From Acidaminococcus hominis (GTDB lineage Bacteria; Bacillota; Negativicutes; Acidaminococcales; Acidaminococcaceae), in NCBI RefSeq assembly GCF_021044795.1, contig NZ_JAJNOP010000002.1: a stretch of 64,000 bases of DNA. The stretch is one strand, 5' to 3'. Under the pieces are notes generated by a model. It saw nothing but the letters and a program-made list of their open reading frames with translations. It was not told the DNA's origin and did no database searches. Position numbers and translations under genes: made by a program. This document shows positions 6,725 through 15,529 of this stretch, piece by piece. Within the stretch, counting starts at the first letter, position 1. Every line of letters starts with the position of its first letter.

Positions 6725-8656
6725 ATGCAAATTACTGATTTACTGAAACGGGAAAGTGTAGAATTAAACGGAAGCGCCGCTTCCAAAAAAGACGTATTGG
6801 AACAAGTGATCGCCCTAATGGTGAAACAGGGAAATATTGCCGACCCTGCCGAATACACCCGCAAGGTGTTCGCCCGGGAAGAAGAAGGAAGCACCGGCGT
6901 AGGGGAAGGGGTAGCCATTCCCCATGCCAAGACCCCGGCAGTGACCCGGCCCGGCCTGGCCTTCCTGCGCTGTCTGGACGGAGTGGAATTTGACTCTCTG
7001 GACGGCCAGCCGGCCAAACTGTTTTTCCTGATTGCTGCTCCGGATACCGAAGACAATGTGCATCTGGAAGTGCTGAGCCGGCTGTCCACCCTTTTAATGG
7101 ACCCGGATTTTATTGACGCCCTGCTGGCAGTGCAGGATGTGGACGCGCTCTACGCCCTGATTGCCAAGGCAGAAGCTGAGAAATTCCCGGAAGAAAAGGC
7201 AGAGCCGGAAGCCCCTGCTGCCAGTCCTGAAGCTGCTCCAGACGAAAGCCCAGCCCCAGAAACCCCGGCACTCCAGATTCTGGCAGTGACTGCCTGTCCC
7301 ACCGGCATTGCCCATACCTACATGGCTGCCGAAAGCCTGGAACAGCACGCCAAAAAACGGGGCATTTCCATTAAAGTAGAAACCAACGGCCAAAGCGGCG
7401 TCAAGCACGCCCTGACCGCCGAGGAAATTGCCGCTGCCCAGGGCATCATCGTAGCAGCGGACAAATACGTGCCCATGAACCGCTTCAAGGGCAAACGGGT
7501 GGTCATCGTGAAAGTAGCCGACGGCATCAACAAGGCTGACGAGCTGTTGGACCGGGCCCTGTCCGGCACTGCCCCTGTTTTTGAAGGGGAGACCGGCGGT
7601 CCCGAGGCCGAAGGCACCCAGGAAGAAAGCGGCGCCAGACGGGTGTACAAGCACCTGATGAACGGTGTTTCCCATATGCTGCCCTTCGTCATTGGCGGCG
7701 GCATCTTGATTGCCCTGGCTTTCTTGTTTGATATGGGCGCCGCAGGTACGGCCCAATTCGGCAGCAGCACGCCCCTGGCAGCCTTCTTCAAGCAAGTGGG
7801 CGGCCTGGCCTTCAGCTTTATGATGCCCATGCTGGCCGGTTTCATTGCCGCCAGTATTGCTGACCGTCCCGGCCTTTTGGTAGGCTTTGTGGCTGGCGCC
7901 ATGGCTTCTACCGGGGGCAGCGGCTTCTTTGGCGCCCTGGCTGGCGGTTTCGTGGCCGGCTATCTGATTCTGGCCCTGAAAAAATGCCTGGGTTTCCTGC
8001 CGGAATCCCTGGAAAATATCAAACCCATTCTGCTGTACCCGGTGCTGGGCCTGATTATCATGGGCGGTCTTATGGTGCTGGCCATCAATCCTGTCATGGG
8101 TCTGGTAAACACCTGGGTCAACGGTACCCTAAGCGCCATGAGCGGCTCCAGCAAGATTCTTATGGGGCTGATTCTGGGCGGCATGATGTCCATCGACTTT
8201 GGCGGTCCCCTGAACAAGGCGGCCTACGTTTTTGGTACGGCTTCCCTGGCGGGTGCCAACGGCGCGGCTGTGTCTTCTCCCTTTATGGCTTCCGTCATGG
8301 TAGGGGGCATGGTGCCTCCTTTGGCCATTGCCGTGGCCTGCCTGCTGTTCCCTAAGAAATTTACAGAGAAGGAACGGAGCGGTGCTGTGTCGAACTTTAT
8401 CATGGGACTTTCCTTCATTACCGAAGGGGCCATTCCCTTTGCTGCCGAAGACCCGGTGCGGGTAATTCCTGCCTGCGCCATCGGAGCAGCCCTGGCAGGT
8501 GCCCTGTCCATGTTCTTTGGCTGCACCCTGCCTGCACCCCACGGCGGCATTTTCGTTCTGGGGGTTGTACAGAACTGGCCCATGTACCTGGTTTCCCTGG
8601 CTGCTGGTACGGCAGCGGGCGCCGTTCTGTTAGGTTTCCTGAAGAAAAACGTCTAG
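6725..8656 (+). CDS. fruA: Fructose PTS permease, EIIA-EIIB-EIIC fusion
   Basis: 643 residues in order A-B-C. EIIA covers about residues 1-150 with the phosphorylated His in EGVAIPHAKT (H67). An Ala/Pro/Glu-rich linker (about 155-185) leads to EIIB with the active Cys in TACPTGIAHTYMAAE (C191). EIIC from about residue 300 carries nine or so membrane segments, including MLPFVIGGGILIALAFLF and FITEGAIPFAAEDP. It imports fructose across the inner membrane as fructose 1-phosphate using phosphate from HPr. AAAGGAAACCAGC precedes the ATG. The gene belongs with fruK and the general PTS genes downstream. Confidence 0.95.
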   Translation: MQITDLLKRESVELNGSAASKKDVLEQVIALMVKQGNIADPAEYTRKVFAREEEGSTGVGEGVAIPHAKTPAVTRPGLAFLRCLDGVEFDSLDGQPAKLFFLIAAPDTEDNVHLEVLSRLSTLLMDPDFIDALLAVQDVDALYALIAKAEAEKFPEEKAEPEAPAASPEAAPDESPAPETPALQILAVTACPTGIAHTYMAAESLEQHAKKRGISIKVETNGQSGVKHALTAEEIAAAQGIIVAADKYVPMNRFKGKRVVIVKVADGINKADELLDRALSGTAPVFEGETGGPEAEGTQEESGARRVYKHLMNGVSHMLPFVIGGGILIALAFLFDMGAAGTAQFGSSTPLAAFFKQVGGLAFSFMMPMLAGFIAASIADRPGLLVGFVAGAMASTGGSGFFGALAGGFVAGYLILALKKCLGFLPESLENIKPILLYPVLGLIIMGGLMVLAINPVMGLVNTWVNGTLSAMSGSSKILMGLILGGMMSIDFGGPLNKAAYVFGTASLAGANGAAVSSPFMASVMVGGMVPPLAIAVACLLFPKKFTEKERSGAVSNFIMGLSFITEGAIPFAAEDPVRVIPACAIGAALAGALSMFFGCTLPAPHGGIFVLGVVQNWPMYLVSLAAGTAAGAVLLGFLKKNV

Positions 8657-8662
8657 TAATGG

Positions 8663-8668
8663 TATAAT
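8663..8668 (+). promoter_or_regulatory. -10 element before the HPr gene
   Basis: A TATAAT follows the fruA stop by a few bases, so HPr and Enzyme I could be transcribed separately from fruKA. No clear -35 box is visible. Confidence 0.4.
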
Positions 8669-8734
8669 AGCAATAACAGAGAACGCAAAAGCTAATAATT
8701 ATTTCCGGCCCAGCCGGAGCAAGGAGTGGAGATT

Positions 8735-8992
8735 ATGGTTCAATTTACGTATACGATTCAAGATCCTCAGGGGATTCATGCAAGACCGGCAGGTCTTCTT
8801 GTGAAGGAAGCTGCTAAATTCCAGTCTAAGAGCACCATGACCGGCAACGGCAAAACCGGTGACCTGAAACGGATTTTCGCCGTTATGGGCCTTGGCATCA
8901 AAGCCGGCATGGAAGTGACCATCGCTGTGGAAGGTCCGGACGAAAAGGAAGCCGCCCACGCACTGGAAACCTGCATTCGTGCCAATCTCTAA
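8735..8992 (+). CDS. ptsH: HPr phosphocarrier protein, Arg at position 46
   Basis: 85 residues, standard HPr size. The phosphorylation site is intact (PQGIHARPAG, H15). The second conserved region reads GDLKRIFAVMGLGI: where Firmicutes HPr has Ser46 in a KSIMGVM context, this protein has Arg46. Ser46 is the target of HPr kinase/phosphorylase and underlies CcpA-dependent catabolite repression, so that control seems impossible through this HPr. The ATG at 8735 is preferred over a GTG at 8726 because AAGGAG at 8721-8726 overlaps the latter. It feeds phosphate to FruA and receives it from the Enzyme I encoded 13 bases downstream. Confidence 0.93.
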   Translation: MVQFTYTIQDPQGIHARPAGLLVKEAAKFQSKSTMTGNGKTGDLKRIFAVMGLGIKAGMEVTIAVEGPDEKEAAHALETCIRANL

Positions 8993-9005
8993 GGGGGTGC
9001 AGCCC

Positions 9006-10589
9006 ATGTTCTTAATCGAGGGAAAAGGCGCTTCGGAAGGTATTGCCGTAGGTCCTCTGCTGGTAAAACCCGCCAAGGCCCAAAGCTCCGCTTCTCCTAT
9101 CAGCACCCTGGCGCCGGAGCAGGAAGTGGCCCGGTTTCAGGCCGCCCGGCAGCAGGTTCTGACCAATCTGGAAAAGCTGCGGGTGAAAGCCCAGGCGGAA
9201 GCCGGGGAAGAAGAAGCCGCCATTTTTGAAGTGCACCAACTGATGCTCCAGGATCCGGACCTGAACGATGCCTGCGAAGCCCTGATGGTCCAGGACCATC
9301 TGACTGCCGAAGCAGCCGCCCGGGAAGCCACGGCCCAATTTGCGGCCATGCTGGAATCCATGGACGACGAATATATGCAGGGACGGGCTGCGGACGTGCG
9401 GGATATCGGCGGCCAACTGGACGAACTGCTGACCAGTGGCAAGGATTGGACCAGCCTGCTGACCCGGCCGTCCATCATCTACGCCGATGACCTGACCCCC
9501 AGCGAAGGCAGCAGCAATTCCCATACCTCCATTTTGGCTCGGACTATGAAGATTCCGGCCATTGCCCACACCGGGCAGAACCTGACGGAGGAGCAGAATG
9601 GAATTTTGGCCGCCATGGACGGGGGCAGTGGCGCCCTGTTCCTGGAGCCTGACGAAGGCATTCTGAAAACCTTTAAGGAAAAGGCGGAAATCCTTTCCGG
9701 CAAGGCCCACGAGCTGGATCAGTTCCGGGGCCGGCCCACCATGACCGCCAGCGGCAAGGGCATCGCCCTGTACGCCAACGTAGGGGGACCGGAAGATATG
9801 CCCCTGGTCCGGGAAAACGATGCCGAAGGCGTTGGCCTGTTCCGCAGCGAATTCCTGTACCTGGGCCGGGATACCTTCCCCACGGAGGAAGAACTGTTCA
9901 CTGCCTACCGGGATGCGGCGGTGGCCATGGAAGGCCGCCGGCTGATTATCCGTACCCTGGATATCGGCGCTGACAAGAAGGCGGGCTATTTTGACCTGCC
10001 GGAAGAAGCCAACCCTGCCCTGGGCTTCCGGGCCATCCGGATTTGCCTGAAACGGCCGGATATTTTCTACACCCAGCTGCGGGCCATTCTCCGGGCGTCT
10101 GCCTACGGCCAGGTAGCTGTCATGTTCCCCATGATTACCTCCGTGGACGAAGTCCAGGCCTCTAAGGAACTGCTGGAAGCAACGAAAATCAAACTGGCCC
10201 AGGAAGGGATTCCTTTTAACCCTGACCTGGAAGTGGGCGTCATGATTGGGACCCCTGCTGCAGCCCTGATCAGTGAAGACCTGGCGCCCCTGGTGGATTT
10301 CTTCAGCATTGGCACCAACGACCTGGTGCAGTACACCCTGGCGGTGGACCGGCAGAACGCGGCCCTGGAAGACTTGGCCAATCCGGCCCATAAAGCCGTT
10401 TTAAAGCTGATCCAGGCCACCATCTACAACGGTCACAAAGCCGGCATCTGGGTGGGCATCTGCGGGGAAGCCGCAGCCAACCCCGACCTGATTCCGCTGT
10501 TTATCACCATGGGTGTGGACGAGCTGAGCATGGCTCCTGGCCGGATTCTTCCTGCCCGGAAACTGATCTGCTCCCTGACCGTTGAGTAG
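9006..10589 (+). CDS. ptsI: PTS Enzyme I with a short in-frame deletion before the catalytic His
   Basis: 527 residues; relatives run about 540-575. It takes phosphate from PEP and passes it to HPr. Conserved parts include IEGKGASEGIAVGP, the PEP-binding GLFRSEFLYL, IGTNDLVQY and GICGEAA. The phospho-His region is abnormal: relatives have LTPSE, then about 16 residues, then G(G/S)-x-(T/N)-SHT, but here LTPSEGSSNSHTSILAR runs on directly (His173). The gap removes the strand that leads into the active-site loop. Everything after it is in frame and intact. The start is the ATG after AAGGGGGTG. Activity is doubtful until tested. Confidence 0.9.
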   Translation: MFLIEGKGASEGIAVGPLLVKPAKAQSSASPISTLAPEQEVARFQAARQQVLTNLEKLRVKAQAEAGEEEAAIFEVHQLMLQDPDLNDACEALMVQDHLTAEAAAREATAQFAAMLESMDDEYMQGRAADVRDIGGQLDELLTSGKDWTSLLTRPSIIYADDLTPSEGSSNSHTSILARTMKIPAIAHTGQNLTEEQNGILAAMDGGSGALFLEPDEGILKTFKEKAEILSGKAHELDQFRGRPTMTASGKGIALYANVGGPEDMPLVRENDAEGVGLFRSEFLYLGRDTFPTEEELFTAYRDAAVAMEGRRLIIRTLDIGADKKAGYFDLPEEANPALGFRAIRICLKRPDIFYTQLRAILRASAYGQVAVMFPMITSVDEVQASKELLEATKIKLAQEGIPFNPDLEVGVMIGTPAAALISEDLAPLVDFFSIGTNDLVQYTLAVDRQNAALEDLANPAHKAVLKLIQATIYNGHKAGIWVGICGEAAANPDLIPLFITMGVDELSMAPGRILPARKLICSLTVE

Positions 10590-10600
10590 TGAGGCGCGGC

Positions 10601-11329
10601 ATGATCAATCTGGATTTCAAGAAAGCCGTGGACCAGGCCATTGCCGCCCACAAGGATAAACGGGTGCTGTCCTTTTCTTATGAAGGACAGGACTACTTTA
10701 TCAAACAAAAAATTTCCAACCACCGGAATGCCTTTGCCAAACAAAGTGTGGAAGGCGCCTTCTGGTGCGAGGTTTATAAAATTATGACGGTGAACCAGTA
10801 TTTTCCCCTGGCACCGGAAATTGCCCTGCTGCAGGACGACTATTTCGTCATGAAGGCAGTGGGCAAGACCATGCAGGGCGTGGCCAAGGAAGCCCCCTGG
10901 CAGGACTGCCGGGACCGGGCCTACAAACTGGCCGGCATTTCCCTGGCAAAACTCCACGAAGTGGGGCTGCACCACGGCCGGCCGGCACTCCGGGACATTG
11001 CCTACAATAAAGAAACGGATACCATTACCTTTCTGGATTGGGAAAATGAAAAGCGCTTCATCGAAGCAGACCCCCGGGTGCTGGACCTGATTCTGTTCGT
11101 CCACAGCTGCCTGAGAGAACATTGGCCGGACAACCATTTGCTAGATGAAGCCCTCAAGGGCTATACGGCCAGTCCTACCGGCCGGGAAATGGTGCGGGGT
11201 GCCAAAGCCCTGATTAAAAGCCACCCCAAAGCTTTTTCCCTGTGCAAGAAACTCCGGGTCTTTGGCTGGCGGGACGTAACCAGCCTGGACGATACCCGGA
11301 AATACCTGGAAGAGATACCCCTGGCCTAG
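10601..11329 (+). CDS. Small kinase-like protein (LPS-kinase/Bud32-like fold)
   Basis: 242 residues. It looks like a compact protein-kinase-fold enzyme: KISNHRNAF near the start, a catalytic-loop-like segment GLHHGRPALRDIAYN, and a metal-binding-like ITFLDWENEKRF. This pattern is seen in heptose/KDO kinases and related bacterial kinases of lipid or sugar substrates, which suits an outer-membrane organism, but the target is not identifiable. GAGG six bases before the ATG at 10601 supports this start over a GTG at 10590. It follows ptsI by 11 bases and may be read through from it. Confidence 0.65.
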   Translation: MINLDFKKAVDQAIAAHKDKRVLSFSYEGQDYFIKQKISNHRNAFAKQSVEGAFWCEVYKIMTVNQYFPLAPEIALLQDDYFVMKAVGKTMQGVAKEAPWQDCRDRAYKLAGISLAKLHEVGLHHGRPALRDIAYNKETDTITFLDWENEKRFIEADPRVLDLILFVHSCLREHWPDNHLLDEALKGYTASPTGREMVRGAKALIKSHPKAFSLCKKLRVFGWRDVTSLDDTRKYLEEIPLA

Positions 11330-11348
11330 CCAGGAAAAGGAGAACCCT

Positions 11349-12053
11349 ATGCATTTTGGTGCACGGCTGGAAACAGTCGCCCGCAATATCCCGCCCTGCA
11401 GCAGCTTTGCCGACATTGGTACGGATCATGCCTACCTGCCGGTGCTTCTGCTCCAGCAGTGCAAAATTGAAAAAGCCGTGGCCGGGGACGTGGTGCCCGG
11501 GCCCTGCGAGGCTGCCCGGAAAACCGTCCATAGCTTTGGCTTCACTGGCAAGCTTGACGTTCGCCTGGGCTCCGGCCTCACTGTGGTGCAGCCTGGGGAG
11601 TGCCAGGTGTTTGCCATCTGCGGCATGGGGGCGGGGACCATGGTCCAGATTTTGGACGAGTCCCCCCAGGTGTGGCAGCATCCCAGCTGCCAGGCTCTGG
11701 TACTCCAGCCCATGAGCGACAGCGCCCTTTTGCGGCACTGGTGCGAGCAGCATGGCTGGGCCATAGCGCACGAAGACCTGGCCCAGGAAGGGGAGCGTCT
11801 GTACGAGATTCTGGTACTGAAACCCCAGCCCGGCTGGAAGTATCCCGGCACCTGCTATCTGGTGGGTCAGGACCTGGTTGACCAGCACCATCCCCTGCTG
11901 GAGCCCTTTGTGACCCAGCTGCAGGACAAGTATCTCAAGCTGCTTGCCAGCATGGAAAAAAGCCCTCGGGCCATCCATACGCCCCAATACCGGGAATATC
12001 AAGAAACAGCAAAACAATTGGAGGAGATTTTACGTGGAAACAACGGTAACTGA
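11349..12053 (+). CDS. trmK: tRNA (adenine22-N1)-methyltransferase
   Basis: 234 residues, the normal size for TrmK. FADIGTDHAYLPVLLL is the SAM-binding motif I, followed by AGDVVPGPCEAA and the hallmark CGMGAGTMVQIL, then LVLQPMSDSALLRHWC. It methylates N1 of A22 in tRNAs, mainly in Firmicutes. As usual in this lineage the gene overlaps the start of a Nif3-like gene (20 bases), so the two are translationally coupled. AGGAAAAGGAG supports the ATG. Confidence 0.92.
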   Translation: MHFGARLETVARNIPPCSSFADIGTDHAYLPVLLLQQCKIEKAVAGDVVPGPCEAARKTVHSFGFTGKLDVRLGSGLTVVQPGECQVFAICGMGAGTMVQILDESPQVWQHPSCQALVLQPMSDSALLRHWCEQHGWAIAHEDLAQEGERLYEILVLKPQPGWKYPGTCYLVGQDLVDQHHPLLEPFVTQLQDKYLKLLASMEKSPRAIHTPQYREYQETAKQLEEILRGNNGN

Positions 12054-12828
12054 CATTTGTATTCTCATGAACGAATTGGCACCGGTCCATTATGCCGAAA
12101 GCTGGGATAACCCTGGCCTGCTCTTGGGTCACCTGCCTGCCCCTGTGCACAAGATTCTGGTTGCCCTGGACCTGATGCCCGAAGTGGCCGAACAAGCCAT
12201 TGAAGAAGAAGTGGACCTGATTATCACCCACCATCCCTTCTACTTCCATCTGCCCAAAACCTTGGCGGTTACGGACACCAAAATGGAAGTACTGTACGAA
12301 CTGATTAAACACGATATCGCTGTATACGCTGCCCATACCAACCTGGATGCAGCCAAAGGCGGGGTTAACGACGTGCTGGCTGCCAAGCTGGGCCTGGAAG
12401 ATGTCCAGGAAATTCCCCGCAAGGACTGCCCCGAACAGGGCCTGGCCCGGATCGGCGTGCTGCCCCAGCCTATGGAACTGGCTGACTTTGTCGCCCTGGT
12501 GCGGGACAACCTGGGTGCCGAGCACCTGACCTTTGCCGGTGGGGACGAACCCGTCTTCAAGGTAGCCGTAGTAGGCGGCAGCGGCAGTGACTTCATGGAA
12601 GATGCCCTGGCAGCCGGCGCTGATACCCTGGTTACCGGCGATGTGAAGTACCACGTGGCCCAAAAGGCTGTAAACCTGGGCCTGAACATTGTCGACGGCA
12701 CCCACCAGCTGACGGAAATGCCCGTAATCGATGCCCTGGAAGAACGGCTGAAAGCCTGGGGCGCTGAAAACGACCGCCATTTTGAAGTCATCCGGGCTCA
12801 CGAAGACCGGCTGCTTCAGAACGTGTAA
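12034..12828 (+). CDS. Nif3-like dinuclear metal centre protein
   Basis: 264 residues, the short form without the inserted PII-like domain. YAESWDNPGLLLG at the start, VDLIITHHPFYFH (metal-binding His pair), YAAHTNLDAAKGGVND, and VDGTHQLTEMPVIDAL with late metal ligands are all present. Members form hexameric toroids; a role in GTP cyclohydrolase-like or cofactor chemistry is proposed but unsettled. The start is a GTG with GGAGGAG before it, inside the 3' end of trmK. It is followed 11 bases later by the YhaM-like gene. Confidence 0.9.
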   Translation: METTVTDICILMNELAPVHYAESWDNPGLLLGHLPAPVHKILVALDLMPEVAEQAIEEEVDLIITHHPFYFHLPKTLAVTDTKMEVLYELIKHDIAVYAAHTNLDAAKGGVNDVLAAKLGLEDVQEIPRKDCPEQGLARIGVLPQPMELADFVALVRDNLGAEHLTFAGGDEPVFKVAVVGGSGSDFMEDALAAGADTLVTGDVKYHVAQKAVNLGLNIVDGTHQLTEMPVIDALEERLKAWGAENDRHFEVIRAHEDRLLQNV

Positions 12829-12839
12829 GGGGTGCGCCC

Positions 12840-13763
12840 ATGATTAAGGATCTGCAATTGGGAAATGCCATGGAACAGCCTTGTCTGGTCCGCCTGCAAA
12901 AGATTGGCACTTCCTCCAATGGCAAGGCCTATGCCAAGGGCGTGCTGGAAGACAACAGCGGCTCTGTTCCCTTTATCTGTTTTGAAGCCGGTCCCATCAG
13001 CCGGCTGCGGAGTCTGACCGCTCCGTCCCCCTGCCAAATCTCAGGGAAGGTGGATATCAACAAATATTCCAACCAGATGGGTCTTCAGGTCATCGTCCAC
13101 GAGGCAGCCTCCGTGAGCCCCGATATGGACCTGTCCGTGCTGCTGCCCAGCGGGAATATCGACCTGGACCAGCTCACCCTGGAGCTAAAGACCTGGATGC
13201 GACGGATTCAGCACCCGGGCCTGGAAAAACTGGTGCACACCATTCTTTCCGGGGATACCCTGACCCGTTTCCTGCGCAACCCAGCCGGTACCCGGCTGCA
13301 CCACGCCTATGTGGGCGGTCTGCTGCACCACACGGTTTCCATGACCAAACTGGCTGCCGCCATGGGCAGCACCATTGGGGACGTGGATATGGACCTGATT
13401 ATTGCCGGAGCCCTGCTCCACGACGTGGGCAAAATCCGGGAAATCTCTGGGGAAATTGGCTTCCCGTACACCACCGAAGGCCGCCTGATGGGGCACATCT
13501 CCATTGGCGCCATGGCCGTGGACCGGGCCGCCCGGAAGATTCCGGAAATCAGCCCGGAGCTGCGCCAGAAGCTGCTCCACATTCTGCTTTCCCACCATGG
13601 AGATCAGGAAAAAGGTTCCCCGGTGCCCTGCGCCACCAAGGAAGCCTTCATTGTTCACTACGCAGACGAAGTGGATTCTGTAATGAATCAATTTCACCAA
13701 AAAGAACGCCCGGACAGCTGGGAGTTCGACAAAATGTTACAGCGGTATCTGTACAAAGCTTGA
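12840..13763 (+). CDS. YhaM-family 3'-5' exoribonuclease (OB-fold plus HD domain)
   Basis: 307 residues. The first ~120 residues form an OB-like nucleic-acid-binding region (VRLQKIGTSSNGKAYAKGVL). The HD phosphohydrolase domain follows: THHAYVGG-type LHHAYVGGLLHHTVSM, then ALLHDVGKIREIS (the HD pair), MGHISIGAM, and LLSHHGDQEKGS. YhaM trims single-stranded RNA or DNA 3' ends in Firmicutes. AAGGGG precedes the ATG. It closes the trmK-nif3-yhaM group and is followed directly by the RNase P RNA gene. Confidence 0.88.
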   Translation: MIKDLQLGNAMEQPCLVRLQKIGTSSNGKAYAKGVLEDNSGSVPFICFEAGPISRLRSLTAPSPCQISGKVDINKYSNQMGLQVIVHEAASVSPDMDLSVLLPSGNIDLDQLTLELKTWMRRIQHPGLEKLVHTILSGDTLTRFLRNPAGTRLHHAYVGGLLHHTVSMTKLAAAMGSTIGDVDMDLIIAGALLHDVGKIREISGEIGFPYTTEGRLMGHISIGAMAVDRAARKIPEISPELRQKLLHILLSHHGDQEKGSPVPCATKEAFIVHYADEVDSVMNQFHQKERPDSWEFDKMLQRYLYKA

Positions 13764-13796
13764 CGGAAATCGGTACCTATGGTACAGTGTTCTAAT

Positions 13797-14133
13797 GTGA
13801 GTGTGAAAGATAATCGCGGCAGCGTAACAGCTGATGAGGAAAGTCCGAGCTCCGCAGGGCAGAATGCTGGATAACGTCCAGTGGGGGCGACCCTAAGGAA
13901 AGTGCCACAGAAAACAAACCGCCGGCTTGCCGGTAAGGATGAAACGGTGCGGTAAGAGCGCACCAGCAGTCAAGTGATTGGCTGGCTTGGTAAACCCCAT
14001 TCGGAGCAAGACCAAATAGGGAAGGGATGAAGCGGCCCGCTGATCCTTCCGGGTGTGTCGCTTGAGCCTGCAGGCAACTGCAGGACTAGATAAATGATTA
14101 TCACATACAGAACTCGGCTTAGTGAGCACTCAC
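13797..14133 (+). ncRNA. rnpB: RNase P RNA, bacterial type A
   Basis: The whole gene is recognisable. GTGAGTG at the 5' end pairs with CACTCAC at the 3' end (P1). Universal segments are in order: GAGGAAAGTCCGAGCTCC, GGGCAGAATGCTGGATAACG, ACAGAAAACAAACCGCC, GATGAAACGGTGCGGTAAG with GCGCACCAGCAG, AGATAAATGATTATCACA and ACAGAACTCGGCTTA. Length about 337 nt. It is the catalytic RNA that matures tRNA 5' ends. GGCTTGGTAAACCCC is present, the L15-type element that pairs with the tRNA CCA end. Confidence 0.97.
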
Positions 14134-14158
14134 ATCCTATTTTAAGGAGGTTATAACC

Positions 14159-14476
14159 ATGGAATTACTGCATATTGGTGATAAAGCTGGTTTTGATGTG
14201 CTGATCCAAAAAAGCGAGAAACCCGTGATGGTGGACTTTTGGGCTACCTGGTGCGGTCCTTGCCGGATGCTGGCTCCTGTAATCGAAGAATTGGCCAACG
14301 ACTATCCTGAGGTCCAGGTTGCCAAACTGGACGTGGATCAGGTGCCGGAAGTGGCCCAGGAATTTGGCGTTTCCGCCATTCCTACCGTCATCGTCTTTAA
14401 AGGCGGCCAAACGGTGCAGCGCTTTGTTGGCGTACAGCCCAAGGAAGTCTTTGAACAGACCCTGAGAACTTTATAA
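14159..14476 (+). CDS. trxA: Thioredoxin
   Basis: 105 residues, typical thioredoxin. VDFWATWCGPCRMLAPVIEE holds the active site CGPC (C32, C35); the cis-Pro segment is VSAIPTVIVFKGG, and QRFVGVQ closes the fold. It is a general cytosolic disulfide reductase. AAGGAGGTTATAACC gives a very strong ribosome-binding site. The gene starts 25 bases after the RNase P RNA. Confidence 0.96.
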   Translation: MELLHIGDKAGFDVLIQKSEKPVMVDFWATWCGPCRMLAPVIEELANDYPEVQVAKLDVDQVPEVAQEFGVSAIPTVIVFKGGQTVQRFVGVQPKEVFEQTLRTL

Positions 14477-14537
14477 TTTGCAATAACGCGGCTGCCAACG
14501 GCAGCTGCACAAGGTATTCTAAAGGAGAAAGACAAGA

Positions 14538-15479
14538 ATGAAGAAGGTTTCCTTTGTAGTTCCGGTCTTTAACGAACAAGAGAATATCGGGGAATTCTAC
14601 AGGCGCATTACGAAAGTAATGGCGCCTTTTCCTTATGACTACGAGCTTTTGTTCATTGACGATGGTTCCTCAGACCGGAGCCCCATTTTGCTCCAGGAAC
14701 TGGTGGACAAGGACTCCCATGTCCAAGCCTACCTGTTTGCCCGGAACTTTGGCCACCAGCTGGCTCTTACCTGCGGCCTGGACCATGCCTCCGGAGATGC
14801 GGTGATTTCTATGGACGGAGATCTGCAGCACCCGCCGGAAATGATTCCCCAGCTTCTGAAGCTATGGGAAGAAGGCTGGGAAATTGTCCAGACCGTACGC
14901 CTCACCACCGAAGACGCCAGCTTTTTTAAGCGGTTTACCTCTAAGATGTACTACAAACTCATCAATACCATGTCCGAAGTCCGTATTACCCCCGGCGGCT
15001 CCGACTTCCGCCTGATGGACAAAAAGGCCGTACAGGCCTTCCGGCTCTACCGGGAGAGGGCCCGTTTTATTCGGGGCATGGTCAATAACCTGGGCTTTAA
15101 GGTCACCACCATTGATTTTGTGGCACCGCCCCGGTTTGCAGGACATTCCAAATTTAATCTGCGAAAAATGCTCCGCTTTGCCCTAGATGGTATCACTGGT
15201 TTCTCCCGTGTCCCTCTACGGTGGGCACTATATGCGGGACTGATTTTTGGCCTGGGTTCGCTGTTACTTTTGTTACACGTATTGTACGTAAAATACATTA
15301 TTCAAGACGCTGTCCCTGGATGGACCACACTGGCCGCTGCAGAGTTCTTTTTAGGTGGTACAGAGCTCCTGGGCATCGGCATTGTAGGGGAATACGTGGG
15401 ACGCATTTTTGATGAAGTTAAACAAAGACCTCTATATATAGTTCGTGAACATCTAGTGAAAAATAAGGACAAAGAATAG
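14538..15479 (+). CDS. Membrane glycosyltransferase family 2 (GtrB/DPM1-like)
   Basis: 313 residues. The N-terminal GT-A domain shows VPVFNEQENIGEFYRRI, LLFIDDGSSDRSP and ISMDGDLQHPPE (nucleotide-sugar and metal contacts). Two C-terminal membrane segments follow (ALYAGLIFGLGSLLLLLHVL and the TTLAAAEFFLGGTELLGIGI region), then a short cytosolic tail. Such enzymes move a sugar from UDP- or GDP-sugar to undecaprenyl phosphate for envelope glycan modification. Acceptor and sugar cannot be read. AAAGGAGAAAGACAAG supports the start. Confidence 0.88.
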   Translation: MKKVSFVVPVFNEQENIGEFYRRITKVMAPFPYDYELLFIDDGSSDRSPILLQELVDKDSHVQAYLFARNFGHQLALTCGLDHASGDAVISMDGDLQHPPEMIPQLLKLWEEGWEIVQTVRLTTEDASFFKRFTSKMYYKLINTMSEVRITPGGSDFRLMDKKAVQAFRLYRERARFIRGMVNNLGFKVTTIDFVAPPRFAGHSKFNLRKMLRFALDGITGFSRVPLRWALYAGLIFGLGSLLLLLHVLYVKYIIQDAVPGWTTLAAAEFFLGGTELLGIGIVGEYVGRIFDEVKQRPLYIVREHLVKNKDKE

Positions 15480-15505
15480 ACAGTCCACGGCAGAATTGCT
15501 ATAAT
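15477..15505 (+). promoter_or_regulatory. Promoter of the riboswitch-controlled hydrolase
   Basis: TAGACA at 15477-15482 overlaps the stop of the glycosyltransferase gene, and TATAAT at 15500-15505 lies 17 bases further on. Transcription would start about 15512 and include the whole riboswitch. Confidence 0.75.
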
Positions 15506-15529
15506 GGAGTTCGGTGAAAACAACAGAAT

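Noticed and set aside
9012..10391. 459-codon open frame on the minus strand opposite Enzyme I
   Set aside because: Antisense artefact of codon bias; the plus frame has all Enzyme I motifs.
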